From contig JAQXTF010000037.1 in NCBI GenBank assembly GCA_029219345.1, positions 1 to 42,147 of the forward strand: a stretch of 42,147 bases of DNA, in the 5' to 3' direction. Positions 23,811 to 32,378 of the stretch are shown one piece after another (position 1 is the stretch's first letter; each line of letters starts with the position of its first letter). Source of the DNA: Eggerthellales bacterium (GTDB taxonomy: Bacteria; Actinomycetota; Coriobacteriia; Coriobacteriales; Eggerthellaceae). The position numbers were made by a program, and so were the translations under genes. The notes beneath the pieces were generated by a model. That model ran no database searches, was not told where the DNA came from, and saw nothing but the letters and a program-made list of their open reading frames with translations.

Positions 23811-24283
23811 AACGAGCACTGACTCCGGGTACTTTTGATCCTATTACTGCAGGTCACATTGAGATTATCACTCGAGCCTCCCGAACTTTTGACGAAGTTA
23901 TCGTGGCAGTTGCCGCTTCTCCCAAGAAAAACCCGCTGTTCTCTTTGGACGAGCGCGTTGCTTTGGCCCGCGAGGCGTTGAAGGATGTTCCCAATGTTCG
24001 CGTTGAGCCCTTTACGGGTCTTTTGGTTGATTTTGCCCGCGAGATGGAAGCCACTGTTGCGGTTAAGGGATTGCGTGCCATCACCGACTTCGAATACGAG
24101 TTCCAGCAGACGGCCCTGAACTATCAGCTGGACCCTCAGCTGGAGACCATTTTCATCATGTCTTCCCCCGAGTACATGTACCTTTCCTCCTCGGTGGTAC
24201 GCGAGATTGCCAGCTATCACGGAAGCGTGGAGCAATTCGTTCCTGCCTGCGTTAATGAGGCGCTGCAGAAGAAATTCGCCTAG
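23807..24283 (+). CDS. coaD: Phosphopantetheine adenylyltransferase
   Basis: This 158-residue enzyme makes dephospho-CoA from 4'-phosphopantetheine and ATP. The N-terminal TPGTFDPITAGHIEII holds the TxGH nucleotidyltransferase motif. VKGLRAITDFEYEFQQTALN and YLSSSVVREIASYHGSVEQFVP follow. Its length is normal for the family. The start codon overlaps the rsmD stop by four bases. Confidence 0.95.
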   Translation: MKRALTPGTFDPITAGHIEIITRASRTFDEVIVAVAASPKKNPLFSLDERVALAREALKDVPNVRVEPFTGLLVDFAREMEATVAVKGLRAITDFEYEFQQTALNYQLDPQLETIFIMSSPEYMYLSSSVVREIASYHGSVEQFVPACVNEALQKKFA

Positions 24284-24434
24284 ATTTCTCTCAAAATTGT
24301 AGGGGTTACGTGCTGTTTTACCCTGTCAAGGGGTGATTCCCTCTAAACTTGCGCCAAAACAATGGTAAAATTCACCAGTTACGTATGTCTGTGAGGGGCA
24401 CTATGCCCTTTAACCTATATGAGAAAGGCTCATC

Positions 24435-24905
24435 ATGGATGAAGTAAATGTCCTTGAACTGCTTGAGGATCTGTCCATTCTCCTGGAAGATGCCAAGCCT
24501 GTTTTTGGTAAGCAGAACCTGCGTCAGGTTGATGTAGGCGAGGCTCTTGACATCATTGACGAGATTCGCGATCGCTTCCCGGGCGAGTTTGCTCAGGCTC
24601 GCGCCATTGTTCGCGAGCGCCAGAACCTGCTGGACGATGCAGAGGCAGAGGCAAACCGCATGATCGGCGACGCTCAGCGCGAGGTTATGACCATTTCCAG
24701 CGACACCGAGGTTGTGCGCATTGCCCATCAGCAGGCTGACAAGCTGATTGCTGATGCCCGCGAGTTCGATTATCAGACCCGCGCTGGCGCACAGGGTTAT
24801 GCCGAGGAAGTGTTCAACCATGTTGAGCAGAGCCTGGACACCATGCTGAACAACGTTCGCCGTTGCCGCGAGCGCATGAACACCCCTACGACCCAGATTC
24901 GCTAA
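24435..24905 (+). CDS. SepIVA-like (DivIVA-related) coiled-coil protein
   Basis: This 156-residue, mostly helical, charged protein opens with MDEVNVLELLEDLSILLEDAKPVFGKQNLRQVDVGEALDIIDEIRDRFP. A long coiled coil AQARAIVRERQNLLDDAEAEANRMIGDAQREV follows. It has no membrane segments. Its location between coaD and yceD matches the mycobacterial septation protein SepIVA (Rv2927c position), and the small-size coiled-coil design agrees. The identification rests mainly on context, so I rate it moderate. Its leader (24284-24434) holds a small hairpin GGGGCA-CTA-TGCCCT at 24395-24408; no consensus promoter is clear. GAAAGG precedes ATG 24435. Confidence 0.65.
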   Translation: MDEVNVLELLEDLSILLEDAKPVFGKQNLRQVDVGEALDIIDEIRDRFPGEFAQARAIVRERQNLLDDAEAEANRMIGDAQREVMTISSDTEVVRIAHQQADKLIADAREFDYQTRAGAQGYAEEVFNHVEQSLDTMLNNVRRCRERMNTPTTQIR

Positions 24906-24908
24906 TCA

Positions 24909-25457
24909 ATGGAAAACGCAATCATTGACATTCCCGTAGAGCTGCTGAATCCGGCCGAGACTGCTCATTACGAGGGAGAGGTAAATCTTCCCGTTATGAA
25001 GTTCGGTCCAGATTTGTACACCTTTGAACAGGCTCTGACCTGGGACGTTGAGGTCACCAATACGGGTGAGGCCCTGCTGGTTGAGGGTACCTGCGACGTG
25101 GTGGGCACCACCGCTTGCGCCCGCTGCGGAGAAGCCGCAGAAGTTCCTCTGTTTGGCGAGATTGAAGGTTACTTCCTTCTGGATGCCGAAGGCGCCAGCG
25201 AGGAAGATCTGGAAGACGACGAGTTCGACGTTCTTCCCGATGATCGCAAGCTGGATTTGCTGCCGCTTATTCAGTCGGCGATCACCCTGGATATCCCGGT
25301 AATCCCCCTGTGCGACGATGACTGCAAGGGCCTGTGCACTCAGTGCGGCGCCAACTTGAATGAAGGCCCCTGCGATTGCGCCCAAGAGGATGACGGCATC
25401 AATCCCAATAACCCCTTTGCTGCTCTGAAAGACTTCAAGATTGAGGAGTGGCAATAA
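24909..25457 (+). CDS. yceD: DUF177 / YceD-family protein
   Basis: This 182-residue protein has the DUF177 profile, with a beta-rich N-terminus. A first Cys pair lies in ACARCGEAAEVPL, followed by an acidic loop (EGASEEDLEDDEFDVLPDD). A C-terminal Cys cluster in LCDDDCKGLCTQCGANLNEGPCDC probably binds metal. The gene is regularly upstream of rpmF and has been linked to 23S rRNA processing. It starts four bases after the SepIVA-like stop and is followed by the rpmF promoter. Confidence 0.9.
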   Translation: MENAIIDIPVELLNPAETAHYEGEVNLPVMKFGPDLYTFEQALTWDVEVTNTGEALLVEGTCDVVGTTACARCGEAAEVPLFGEIEGYFLLDAEGASEEDLEDDEFDVLPDDRKLDLLPLIQSAITLDIPVIPLCDDDCKGLCTQCGANLNEGPCDCAQEDDGINPNNPFAALKDFKIEEWQ

Positions 25458-25481
25458 TTTTGGCAGAGCTGAGATTTGCCC

Positions 25482-25510
25482 TTGAATAGCGGTGTCAACT
25501 TTGCTAGAAT
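25482..25510 (+). promoter_or_regulatory. Promoter of rpmF
   Basis: TTGAAT (25482-25487) and TAGAAT (25505-25510) are separated by exactly 17 bases, the best consensus match in this part of the window. The rpmF start codon lies about 70 bases downstream. The site is just past the yceD stop, so rpmF can be transcribed alone. Confidence 0.6.
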
Positions 25511-25582
25511 GCTTTTTTGCGTGTTTATCTAGAGATACTCGAGACATTTAGGTCTCGGTTTGTTAAAGAAGGAGAATAGGTC

Positions 25583-25762
25583 ATGGCAGTACCTAAGCAA
25601 CGAACCGGTCGCGCTAGCACTCACTCTCGTCGTAGCGCCAACGATCGCATCAGCACCCCCTCTCGTTCCGTATGCCCTCAGTGTGGCGAGGCTAAGCTGC
25701 CTCATCGCGTATGCCCCAGCTGCGGCTACTACAAGAACCGTGAGGTTATCGAAGCCGAATAA
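25583..25762 (+). CDS. rpmF: Ribosomal protein L32, zinc-binding type
   Basis: This 59-residue protein begins MAVPKQRTGRASTHSRRS. It contains CPQCGEAKLPHRVCPSCGYYKNREV, whose two CX2C pairs form the zinc site. A strong AAGGAGAATAGG precedes ATG 25583. A terminator follows its stop, so it is likely a single-gene transcript or the end of the yceD run. L28 in the window is also the zinc type. Confidence 0.95.
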   Translation: MAVPKQRTGRASTHSRRSANDRISTPSRSVCPQCGEAKLPHRVCPSCGYYKNREVIEAE

Positions 25763-25786
25763 TTCGGTTTTTATAGCTTTGTGCGA

Positions 25787-25819
25787 GCCTTCTCTCTTTG
25801 CGAAGAGGGAAGGCTTTTT
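25787..25819 (+). terminator. Terminator after rpmF
   Basis: GCCTTCTCTCTT pairs with AAGAGGGAAGGC (one wobble) across a four-base loop and is followed by TTTTT. It begins 25 bases past the rpmF stop. Confidence 0.85.
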
Positions 25820-25922
25820 GGGTTTGCAGACAAGATTTTTTATCTGCAAAAGCTTCTTGAAATAATTGTGCCGAACCCCTGAAAAGTGGCTCCTGAATAG
25901 GGAATTTGACGAATAAATCTCC

Positions 25923-25928
25923 TATAAT
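25923..25928 (+). promoter_or_regulatory. -10 element of the plsX-rnc-smc-ftsY-ffh operon
   Basis: A perfect TATAAT lies 95 bases before plsX, after the rpmF terminator. The expected -35 place has GGGAAT, and TTGACG at 25906-25911 is too close (11 bases). Only the -10 is claimed. Confidence 0.35.
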
Positions 25929-25953
25929 TCATCCTGTATAGAAGTCGGCAAAT

Positions 25954-25987
25954 GCTGCTGTGTTCTCTTTCAGAAGGGCAGCTTTTT
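25954..25987 (+). terminator. Terminator-like hairpin in the plsX leader (possible attenuator)
   Basis: GCTGC (25954-25958) and GCAGC (25978-25982) pair, with a second inner stem TTCT/AGAA around a five-base loop. The hairpin is followed directly by TTTTT at 25983-25987. It lies between the predicted promoter and the plsX ribosome-binding site AAGGAGA. The stem is short, so terminator activity is uncertain. Confidence 0.4.
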
Positions 25988-26023
25988 CCGTCTTAGGACA
26001 AACGCTTTTCAAGGAGATATTCA

Positions 26024-27040
26024 ATGTCTGAACACGTCACTATTGCCGTTGACGCCATGGGCGGCGACAACGCGCCTTCGGTGGTTTTGGCAGGTTGCGA
26101 ACTTGCTTTGGCCCAAGACCCCGATCTGGACATCATTCTGTGCGGACCCGCCGACGTGGTTGAGCCTTTTGCAGCTGCCCACGAGCGCTGTGAGGCCGCT
26201 GTGGCCACTCAGGTTATTGGCATGGGAGAACATCCCGCCGAGGCCGTGCGCAAGAAGAAGGATTCTTCCATTGCCGTTGCCTGCCGCTTGGTGAAAGAGG
26301 GTCGCGCCCAGGGTTTCTACTCCGCTGGTTCTACGGGCGCTTGCCTTGCCGCGGCAACCCTGATCATGGGCCGCATCAAGGGCATTTCCCGCCCTGCTTT
26401 GGCCACGGTCATTCCTTCTCCCATCCGCCCCGTTCTCATGTGCGATGTAGGCGCAAACGCCGATTGCAAGCCCCAGTACTTGGTGCAGTTTGCCCAGATG
26501 GCGTCCGTATACGCCAAGAACCTGCTGGGCATGGAGAACCCCCGTGTCGCCCTGCTGAACATCGGTTCCGAAGAGACCAAGGGCTCGCAGCTTGCCCAGG
26601 AATGCCATCAGATGCTGAAGGAGCAGATCCCCAATTTCGCCGGCAATGCCGAGGGCGGCGATGTCATGGCTGCCAATTTTGACGTTTTTGTATGCGACGG
26701 CTTTACGGGCAACGTATGCCTGAAGACCATCGAGGGCACTGCTAAGCAGATCTTCAAGGCAATCAAGGGCATTATGACCCAAAGCTTGGTGACCAAACTG
26801 GGTGCCGCAACCCTTATGGGCGGCTTCAAGGACCTGAAAGACTCCATTGACCCCGACAAGTTCGGCGGCGCTCCTTTGCTGGGCGTTAAGGGTGCCTGCA
26901 TCATCGGTCACGGTTCCTCCTCTGACGAGGGCATTCTGAACGGCGTGGCCATCTCTGCCCGCGTGGTGCGCTCTGGTCTGATCCAGGAAATTGCCGACTG
27001 GGCCTTAGCACAAAAAGCTGCGGAGGAAAGCCATGAGTGA
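26024..27040 (+). CDS. plsX: Phosphate acyltransferase
   Basis: This 338-residue protein converts acyl-ACP to acyl-phosphate for PlsY. It begins with IAVDAMGGDNAPSVVLAGCELALAQDP, typical of PlsX. FYSAGSTGACLAAATLIMGRIKGISRPALATVIPS, LLNIGSEETKGSQLAQECHQML and VCDGFTGNVCLKTIEG follow. AAGGAGATATTCA places a near-ideal ribosome-binding site before ATG 26024. The stop overlaps rnc by eight bases. The frequent neighbour acpP is absent between plsX and rnc. Confidence 0.95.
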   Translation: MSEHVTIAVDAMGGDNAPSVVLAGCELALAQDPDLDIILCGPADVVEPFAAAHERCEAAVATQVIGMGEHPAEAVRKKKDSSIAVACRLVKEGRAQGFYSAGSTGACLAAATLIMGRIKGISRPALATVIPSPIRPVLMCDVGANADCKPQYLVQFAQMASVYAKNLLGMENPRVALLNIGSEETKGSQLAQECHQMLKEQIPNFAGNAEGGDVMAANFDVFVCDGFTGNVCLKTIEGTAKQIFKAIKGIMTQSLVTKLGAATLMGGFKDLKDSIDPDKFGGAPLLGVKGACIIGHGSSSDEGILNGVAISARVVRSGLIQEIADWALAQKAAEESHE

Positions 27041-27875
27041 TTTTCCCGAGCTGTTAGACATCACTGACGAGCAGAGGGAAAAGCTTGACTTGATGCAGGA
27101 GATCATTCAGTACCGTTTCAATAGCGAATCCTTGCTGCTTGCGGCAATTACTCACCCTTCCGCCACTGAGGGCTGCTCCGTTAAGTACTCCTACGAGCGC
27201 TTGGAGTTTTTGGGCGATAGCATTCTGGGAGCCATTGTGGCCACCTTGGCCTTCCACGAATATCACGACCTTGACGAAGGCGGCCTGACCCGTATCAAAG
27301 TTGCTTTGGTTTCGGGCGCCAGCCTGTCTGAGGTTGCCATGAACCTGGGCTTTGCCGACTGCATCGTGTTTGGCCTATCTGAGGCCGGCACGGGTCGCCG
27401 CGGTTTGCATTCCGCCCTGGAAAACGTTTATGAGGCCACCGTTGCCGCCCTGTTTTTGGATGGCGGCATGGATGCTGCCGTTGCTTTCGTGAAGCGCACG
27501 CTTATTCCTCGCATGAGCATCGATATGGCTCGCGAGCCCGATAATCCCAAGAGCGCCCTTCAGGAAAAGCTGCAAGAAGACGGCATTACGCCCACGTATA
27601 AGCTTATTGAAACCCAGGGACCGCCCCATGACCGCACTTTTGTTGCGCAGGTTTTCGCCGGCGAGCAGGGTCTTGCTCAGGGTACTGGCCGCACCAAGAA
27701 AGAGGCCGAAAGCCAGGCTGCTCGTAGCACCTTGGCCCGCCTGAGCGAGTTTTTTGGTCTGGGCCTCACTCCCGAGCAGAAGGCCGAGAAGCAGGCTGCT
27801 GCTGCGAAGGCAAAGGCAGAGAAGCAGGCTCGCAAGCATGCTCATGCCTCTGAAGAGATCCATCACCAAGGATAG
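27033..27875 (+). CDS. rnc: Ribonuclease III
   Basis: This 280-residue double-strand RNA endonuclease processes rRNA and mRNA. The nuclease signature is YERLEFLGDSILGAIVATLAFHEY, with the acidic residues Glu58 and Asp62. A second acidic region lies in ENVYEATVAALFLDGG. The double-strand RNA-binding domain spans about residues 170-240 (NPKSALQEKLQEDGITPTYKLIETQGPPHDRTFVAQVF). An extra Lys/Ala-rich tail of about 30 residues (AEKQAAAAKAKAEKQARKHAH) follows. Start ATG 27033 follows GGAGG and overlaps plsX by eight bases; smc follows after three bases. Confidence 0.93.
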   Translation: MSDFPELLDITDEQREKLDLMQEIIQYRFNSESLLLAAITHPSATEGCSVKYSYERLEFLGDSILGAIVATLAFHEYHDLDEGGLTRIKVALVSGASLSEVAMNLGFADCIVFGLSEAGTGRRGLHSALENVYEATVAALFLDGGMDAAVAFVKRTLIPRMSIDMAREPDNPKSALQEKLQEDGITPTYKLIETQGPPHDRTFVAQVFAGEQGLAQGTGRTKKEAESQAARSTLARLSEFFGLGLTPEQKAEKQAAAAKAKAEKQARKHAHASEEIHHQG

Positions 27876-27878
27876 AGC

Positions 27879-30800
27879 ATGTACCTGAAACAGTTGTCGC
27901 TGAAGGGATTTAAGTCGTTTGCCGACCGCAGCGTGTTGTCGCTGGAGCCGGGCGTTACGGCTATCGTGGGTCCCAACGGCTCGGGTAAATCGAATATCTC
28001 CGACTCCGTTTTGTGGGTATTGGGCGAACGCAACGCCAAGAATTTGCGCGGCCAGGTAATGGAAGACGTTATCTTCGCAGGTTCTTCTGCCCGTAAATCG
28101 GTGGGTGTTGCCGAGGTTGACCTGGTTCTTGACAACTCCGATGGGTCTCTTCCCGTTGACTATACAGAAGTTTCGGTGACCCGTCGCATGTTCCGCAGCG
28201 GCGAAAGCGAGTACCTCATCAACGGCTCACCGGCCCGCCGCATGGACGTTTTGGACATCTTGCATGATTCGGGCCTGGGCACGGGCACCTATTCCATCAT
28301 CTCCCAGGGCAACTTGGATTCTATTTTGCAGTCCAAGCCTGAAGACCGCCGTGCTCTGATTGAAGAAGCCGCAGGCGTTTTGAAGCACAAGCAGCGCAAG
28401 GCGAAAAGCGAGCGACGCATTGAGCAGATGGAGCAACATCTGGAGCGCGTGCAGGACATTGTGAACGAGGTGTCACGCCAGCTGGGTCCTTTGGAGCGCA
28501 AGGCGAAGAAGGCCGCAGCCTATGAAGACCTTTCCGCCCAGCTTACCGACTTGAGTTTGAGCTTGGCCGTTGATGACGTGCGCGTTTTGCGCGGCAAGTG
28601 GAACAATATTTGCGCCAAGCTTGCCTCCATGGAAGAGATGTTGGAGCAGCGTAAGGCTGCCATCGCCCAGGCGGAGGAAGAATCTGCCCGCTGCCAGGAT
28701 ATGGTTCGCAACGGCAGCGAGAGCCTTACTGAGCTGGCTCGCCAGCATCGCAACGTGTCTGAGCAGGTGGAGCGCTTTGATTCTCAAATTATGCTGTTCA
28801 AGGAGAAGCTTCGCTCTGCGCGTCTTCGTTCATCGGAGCTGGAAGCTTTGGTTGAATCCAACGCCGAGCGCCGCCAGCAATTGGCCGAAGAGGATGCCCA
28901 GCTGAGACAAGAGCTTACTGAGCTTCTTGAGAAGCTTGCTGCGGCTCAGGCTGAAACTACCGATCTTGAGCTCAAGCATTCTGCCAGCTCTCAGCAGTTG
29001 GGTGCCCTGGAGCGCGAGGTTTTCTCTCACCAGCAGCTTCGTCGTGACGCAGAAAAGGAAGAGCAAACCATTCGCGGCAACTATGCTCGCACTAAGGAAA
29101 AGCTGGATATGGCGGTAAGCCGCGCCGGCTTGTATGACGAGCGCATGGCAAGCTTGCAAGACGCTTTTGACCAGGCGCAAAAGGACCAGCAGGACAGTGC
29201 TCAGTCCTTGCAAGATCTGGATGCGCAACTGCAAGAGGCCACTTCTGCCGAGGCTTTGTCTCGCACCAGTCTCAACCAGGCCAAAGAAGCTGAAAAGCAA
29301 GCCGTCTTCGCCCATGACGCAGCTATTCGTCAAGAGCGTTCCCTGGCCGCCCAAATGATTGCCTTGGAGGAAATGGAGCGACAGGCTCTTTCCTCTGCCA
29401 GCGAGGCTCGTGCCTGGCTTGATGGCGCTGAAGCTCAAAGCAAGTTCGACTTTTCTCCGCTGCTTCACCAGATGAAGGTGGAGCAGGGATATGACCTGCT
29501 GGTGGAGCGTTTGCTTGAAACAAGCGTATCCGCTCTGCTGGTTGAGGATGGTCAAGCCGCAATTCAGCTGGCCGGGCATCTGCAGAAAGAATCGCTGAGG
29601 GGTGTTGTGACCCTGCTTCTGCGCAAGGACGCGGCATCTCGCAAGGCGGCTCTTCCTAAGCTGAGCGGCGGCCAATACCCCCTCATGGACCATGTGCACC
29701 TGCCCGCAGATGCAAAAGAAGCCGTAGAGGCCCTTTTGGGTAACGTGGTTGTCTGCGAAAGCTTCCAGGATGCATTGAAGCTGCACGAATCTTCTCAGGG
29801 GGCCGTGTGCGCGTGCACCCTTAATGCTGATATTGTTTACCCTGATGGACGCCTGGTGTTCGGCAAGCCCGCCGATGAAAGCGCCGAAGGCGCTTTGGCC
29901 CGCGCCCGTCGCCTGGATGCCCTGCGCGAAAATCATCGTGAAAGCTCCTGCAAGGTTGAGCAGCTGGCGCAAGAAGCGGAAAAGGCTGCGGCGCAGGTGA
30001 AATCTGCCCAGGACGAACTTCTGGAAAAGGGTCAGCAATTGGCTCGCGTTCGCGGCTTGGTATCTGCTGCCAAAAACGAACAAAACGCCGCTGCGAAACG
30101 ATTTGCCCAGGCGAAAAACGAACTTGAAAATGCCCAGCGACAGCGCCAGGAGGTGCAGCGCGTCATCGATTCCGCCACCCCTCAGGTGCAGCAGTTCGGC
30201 GATATGCTGCAGGCTGCCACGGAAAAGGTTGCCCAGGAAAAACTCCTGGTGGCTCAAAGCCAGGACGCCGTTGCCCCCGCTCGCGAGCAGGAGGGCAAGC
30301 TGGCCCGCTCCTTGGCTGATGCTAAGCTGAAAGAGGCCATGTTCAAAGAGCGCCAGGTATACCTTGATCGCGTGCTGAAAGCCCGTGGGGAAGAGGTGGC
30401 CAAACTTGCCGCCTCTGACGAAAACGCCGCGGCGCACCTGCAGGTGCAACAGCGCGTCATCCGCCGCGCGGTGCCGCTTATTGAAACCCTGGGGCTTTTG
30501 GGCGATTCCGCCCGCTTGCGAGCCCGCAGACTGGAGGAAACCTCCCTGCGTGAGCAAGATGCCGCCACGGGCATGCATCAGCAGGCGCAGAAGGCTCGTG
30601 AGGCGGTTAAGGTTGCTCGCGATGCTTACGACCAGCTCAATGAGGAACTGGGCCAGATGCGCGTTGAAAAGGGACGCCTGGAGATTCAGGTAGAGTCGTG
30701 CGTTGCCCTTATTGCGAAAGATTACGCAATGCCGGTTGAGCGCGCCTTGGAGCTGCCTGAGCTGGATGATAGGGCCCAGGTGGAAGAGGAAGTGTTCCGC

Positions 30801-31436
30801 CTGAAGCGCCGCATTGCCAACATGGGCACCATCAACCCCGACGCTGCCAAAGAATATGAGCAGCTGAAGGTTCGCTATGATTATCTGTCGTCCCAGCTTG
30901 CCGACTTGCGCGGCGCCCGCGCGGCACTTCGCAAGATCAACGCTGTCATCGACGAGCGCATGAAGGACGATTTTGCACGCACTTTTGAGGCCGCTAACGC
31001 CAACTTCAAGGAGATATTTGCCGCGTTGTTCCCCGGTGGTTCAGCCGAGCTTTTGCTGGTTGACCCCGAAGACATGGAGCACACGGGCGTTGAAGTGGTG
31101 GCGCAGCCCCGCGGTAAGAAGATTTCCAAGATGACCCTGATGTCCGGCGGCGAAAAATCGCTGGTGGCATTGGCGTTGCTCTTTGCGGTATATCGCATTC
31201 GCAACACGCCGTTCTACATTCTGGACGAGGTTGAGGCCGCTTTGGACGATAGCAACTTGCGTCGTTTGCTTGCATACCTGAACGAGTTGCGTGAAACTAC
31301 CCAGCTCATCATGATCACCCATCAGCGCCGCACCATGGAAATGGCGGATGTGCTCTTTGGCGTATCTATGCAAGCAGATGGCGTTACCAAGGTTATTAGC
31401 CAGCGATTGGAGCACGCGCTCCAATACGCCGAGTAG
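27879..31436 (+). CDS. smc: Chromosome segregation ATPase SMC
   Basis: This 1185-residue SMC protein works with ScpA and ScpB in the bacterial condensin. Walker A is GPNGSGKSN (31-39). A long coiled coil, rich in Gln/Glu/Ala, runs to about residue 520. A hinge domain follows at about 530-650 (MKVEQGYDLLVERLLETSVSALLVEDGQAAIQLA). A return coiled coil then leads to the signature motif LMSGGEKSLVALALLFAVY and the Walker B region FYILDEVEAALDDSNL. Its length is standard. It is co-oriented with rnc and ftsY, the usual order in Gram-positive bacteria. No mutM gene lies between rnc and smc. Confidence 0.95.
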   Translation: MYLKQLSLKGFKSFADRSVLSLEPGVTAIVGPNGSGKSNISDSVLWVLGERNAKNLRGQVMEDVIFAGSSARKSVGVAEVDLVLDNSDGSLPVDYTEVSVTRRMFRSGESEYLINGSPARRMDVLDILHDSGLGTGTYSIISQGNLDSILQSKPEDRRALIEEAAGVLKHKQRKAKSERRIEQMEQHLERVQDIVNEVSRQLGPLERKAKKAAAYEDLSAQLTDLSLSLAVDDVRVLRGKWNNICAKLASMEEMLEQRKAAIAQAEEESARCQDMVRNGSESLTELARQHRNVSEQVERFDSQIMLFKEKLRSARLRSSELEALVESNAERRQQLAEEDAQLRQELTELLEKLAAAQAETTDLELKHSASSQQLGALEREVFSHQQLRRDAEKEEQTIRGNYARTKEKLDMAVSRAGLYDERMASLQDAFDQAQKDQQDSAQSLQDLDAQLQEATSAEALSRTSLNQAKEAEKQAVFAHDAAIRQERSLAAQMIALEEMERQALSSASEARAWLDGAEAQSKFDFSPLLHQMKVEQGYDLLVERLLETSVSALLVEDGQAAIQLAGHLQKESLRGVVTLLLRKDAASRKAALPKLSGGQYPLMDHVHLPADAKEAVEALLGNVVVCESFQDALKLHESSQGAVCACTLNADIVYPDGRLVFGKPADESAEGALARARRLDALRENHRESSCKVEQLAQEAEKAAAQVKSAQDELLEKGQQLARVRGLVSAAKNEQNAAAKRFAQAKNELENAQRQRQEVQRVIDSATPQVQQFGDMLQAATEKVAQEKLLVAQSQDAVAPAREQEGKLARSLADAKLKEAMFKERQVYLDRVLKARGEEVAKLAASDENAAAHLQVQQRVIRRAVPLIETLGLLGDSARLRARRLEETSLREQDAATGMHQQAQKAREAVKVARDAYDQLNEELGQMRVEKGRLEIQVESCVALIAKDYAMPVERALELPELDDRAQVEEEVFRLKRRIANMGTINPDAAKEYEQLKVRYDYLSSQLADLRGARAALRKINAVIDERMKDDFARTFEAANANFKEIFAALFPGGSAELLLVDPEDMEHTGVEVVAQPRGKKISKMTLMSGGEKSLVALALLFAVYRIRNTPFYILDEVEAALDDSNLRRLLAYLNELRETTQLIMITHQRRTMEMADVLFGVSMQADGVTKVISQRLEHALQYAE

Positions 31437-31444
31437 GAGGATAA

Positions 31445-32377
31445 ATGGGCTTTTTCGATCGCTTGACCGAAGGCATGGAGCGCTCGCGCAACAAGTTCAA
31501 GGAGCAGATGAACGTTCTGCTCAAGCGCGGCCCCAAGCTTGACGATGATTTCTGGGATGACCTGGAGGAAGCATTGATTCTGGCTGATGTGGGCGGCTCT
31601 GCAGCATGCCAGATTGTGGAAAACCTGCGCGACCGTGCAACCCGCTTGGCTCTGCCCGATGCGGCTTCGGTTCTCGCTCTGCTAAAAGAGCAGATGAGCG
31701 ACTTCTTCGTGGCTGACGAGAAAGGCATCTTAGCGGGGGAGCCTGCCGTTGTGCTGTTCGTCGGCGTAAATGGCTCCGGCAAAACTACCACCTGCGGCAA
31801 GCTGGCCAAGCAAGCTACCGAGGCGGGTCGCAAAGTGCTGCTGGGCAGCGCCGACACCTTCCGCGCCGCCGCCATCGAGCAGCTGGAGGTATGGGCCAAG
31901 CGTGCCGATGTGCCCATTTGCATGCGCGAGCGCGGTAGCGATCCTGCCAGCGTGTGCTACGATACCATCGAGCGCGCCGAGCGCGAAGGCTCCGATTTGG
32001 TGCTTATTGACACTGCAGGCCGCCTGCACACCTCTGCCGACCTTATGCGCGAGCTGCAAAAGGTTGTTTCGGTAGTGCGCAAGCGTTCCAAGCTGCCGGT
32101 GTATACCGTTTTGGTCATTGACTCCACCACGGGTCAAAATGGCCTGTCTCAGGCGCGAGAATTCCACAAGGCATTGACCCTTGATGGTATTATCATGACA
32201 AAGCTGGACGGCACCGCTAAGGGAGGTATCGCCTTGGCCGTCTCCCATGAGCTGAATCTTCCTATTTTGAAGATCGGTGTGGGCGAGGGTCTTGATGACC
32301 TGCGTGAATTTGATGCTGCTGATTTTGTGTCCGCCCTGGTGGGCGGTGTAGGAACCGACGAAGAGGAAGAGCAATAG
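31445..32377 (+). CDS. ftsY: Signal recognition particle receptor FtsY
   Basis: This 310-residue GTPase docks the signal recognition particle to the membrane. It consists of the NG domains only; the N-terminal acidic A domain of longer family members is lacking, and a short GFFDRLTEGMERSRNKFKEQMN helix precedes the N domain. G1 is GVNGSGKTT (107-115), DTFRAAAIEQL follows, G3 is DTAGRLHT and the G4 TKLDGTAKGG lies near residue 252. Its stop is followed after one base by ffh, so both targeting GTPases are produced together. Confidence 0.93.
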   Translation: MGFFDRLTEGMERSRNKFKEQMNVLLKRGPKLDDDFWDDLEEALILADVGGSAACQIVENLRDRATRLALPDAASVLALLKEQMSDFFVADEKGILAGEPAVVLFVGVNGSGKTTTCGKLAKQATEAGRKVLLGSADTFRAAAIEQLEVWAKRADVPICMRERGSDPASVCYDTIERAEREGSDLVLIDTAGRLHTSADLMRELQKVVSVVRKRSKLPVYTVLVIDSTTGQNGLSQAREFHKALTLDGIIMTKLDGTAKGGIALAVSHELNLPILKIGVGEGLDDLREFDAADFVSALVGGVGTDEEEEQ

Positions 32378-32378
32378 T

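Noticed and set aside
28830-30578. Long minus-strand open frame of 582 codons antisense to smc
   Set aside because: The + strand is clearly smc with all motifs. The antisense frame arises from codon bias in Gln/Glu/Ala-rich coiled coils.
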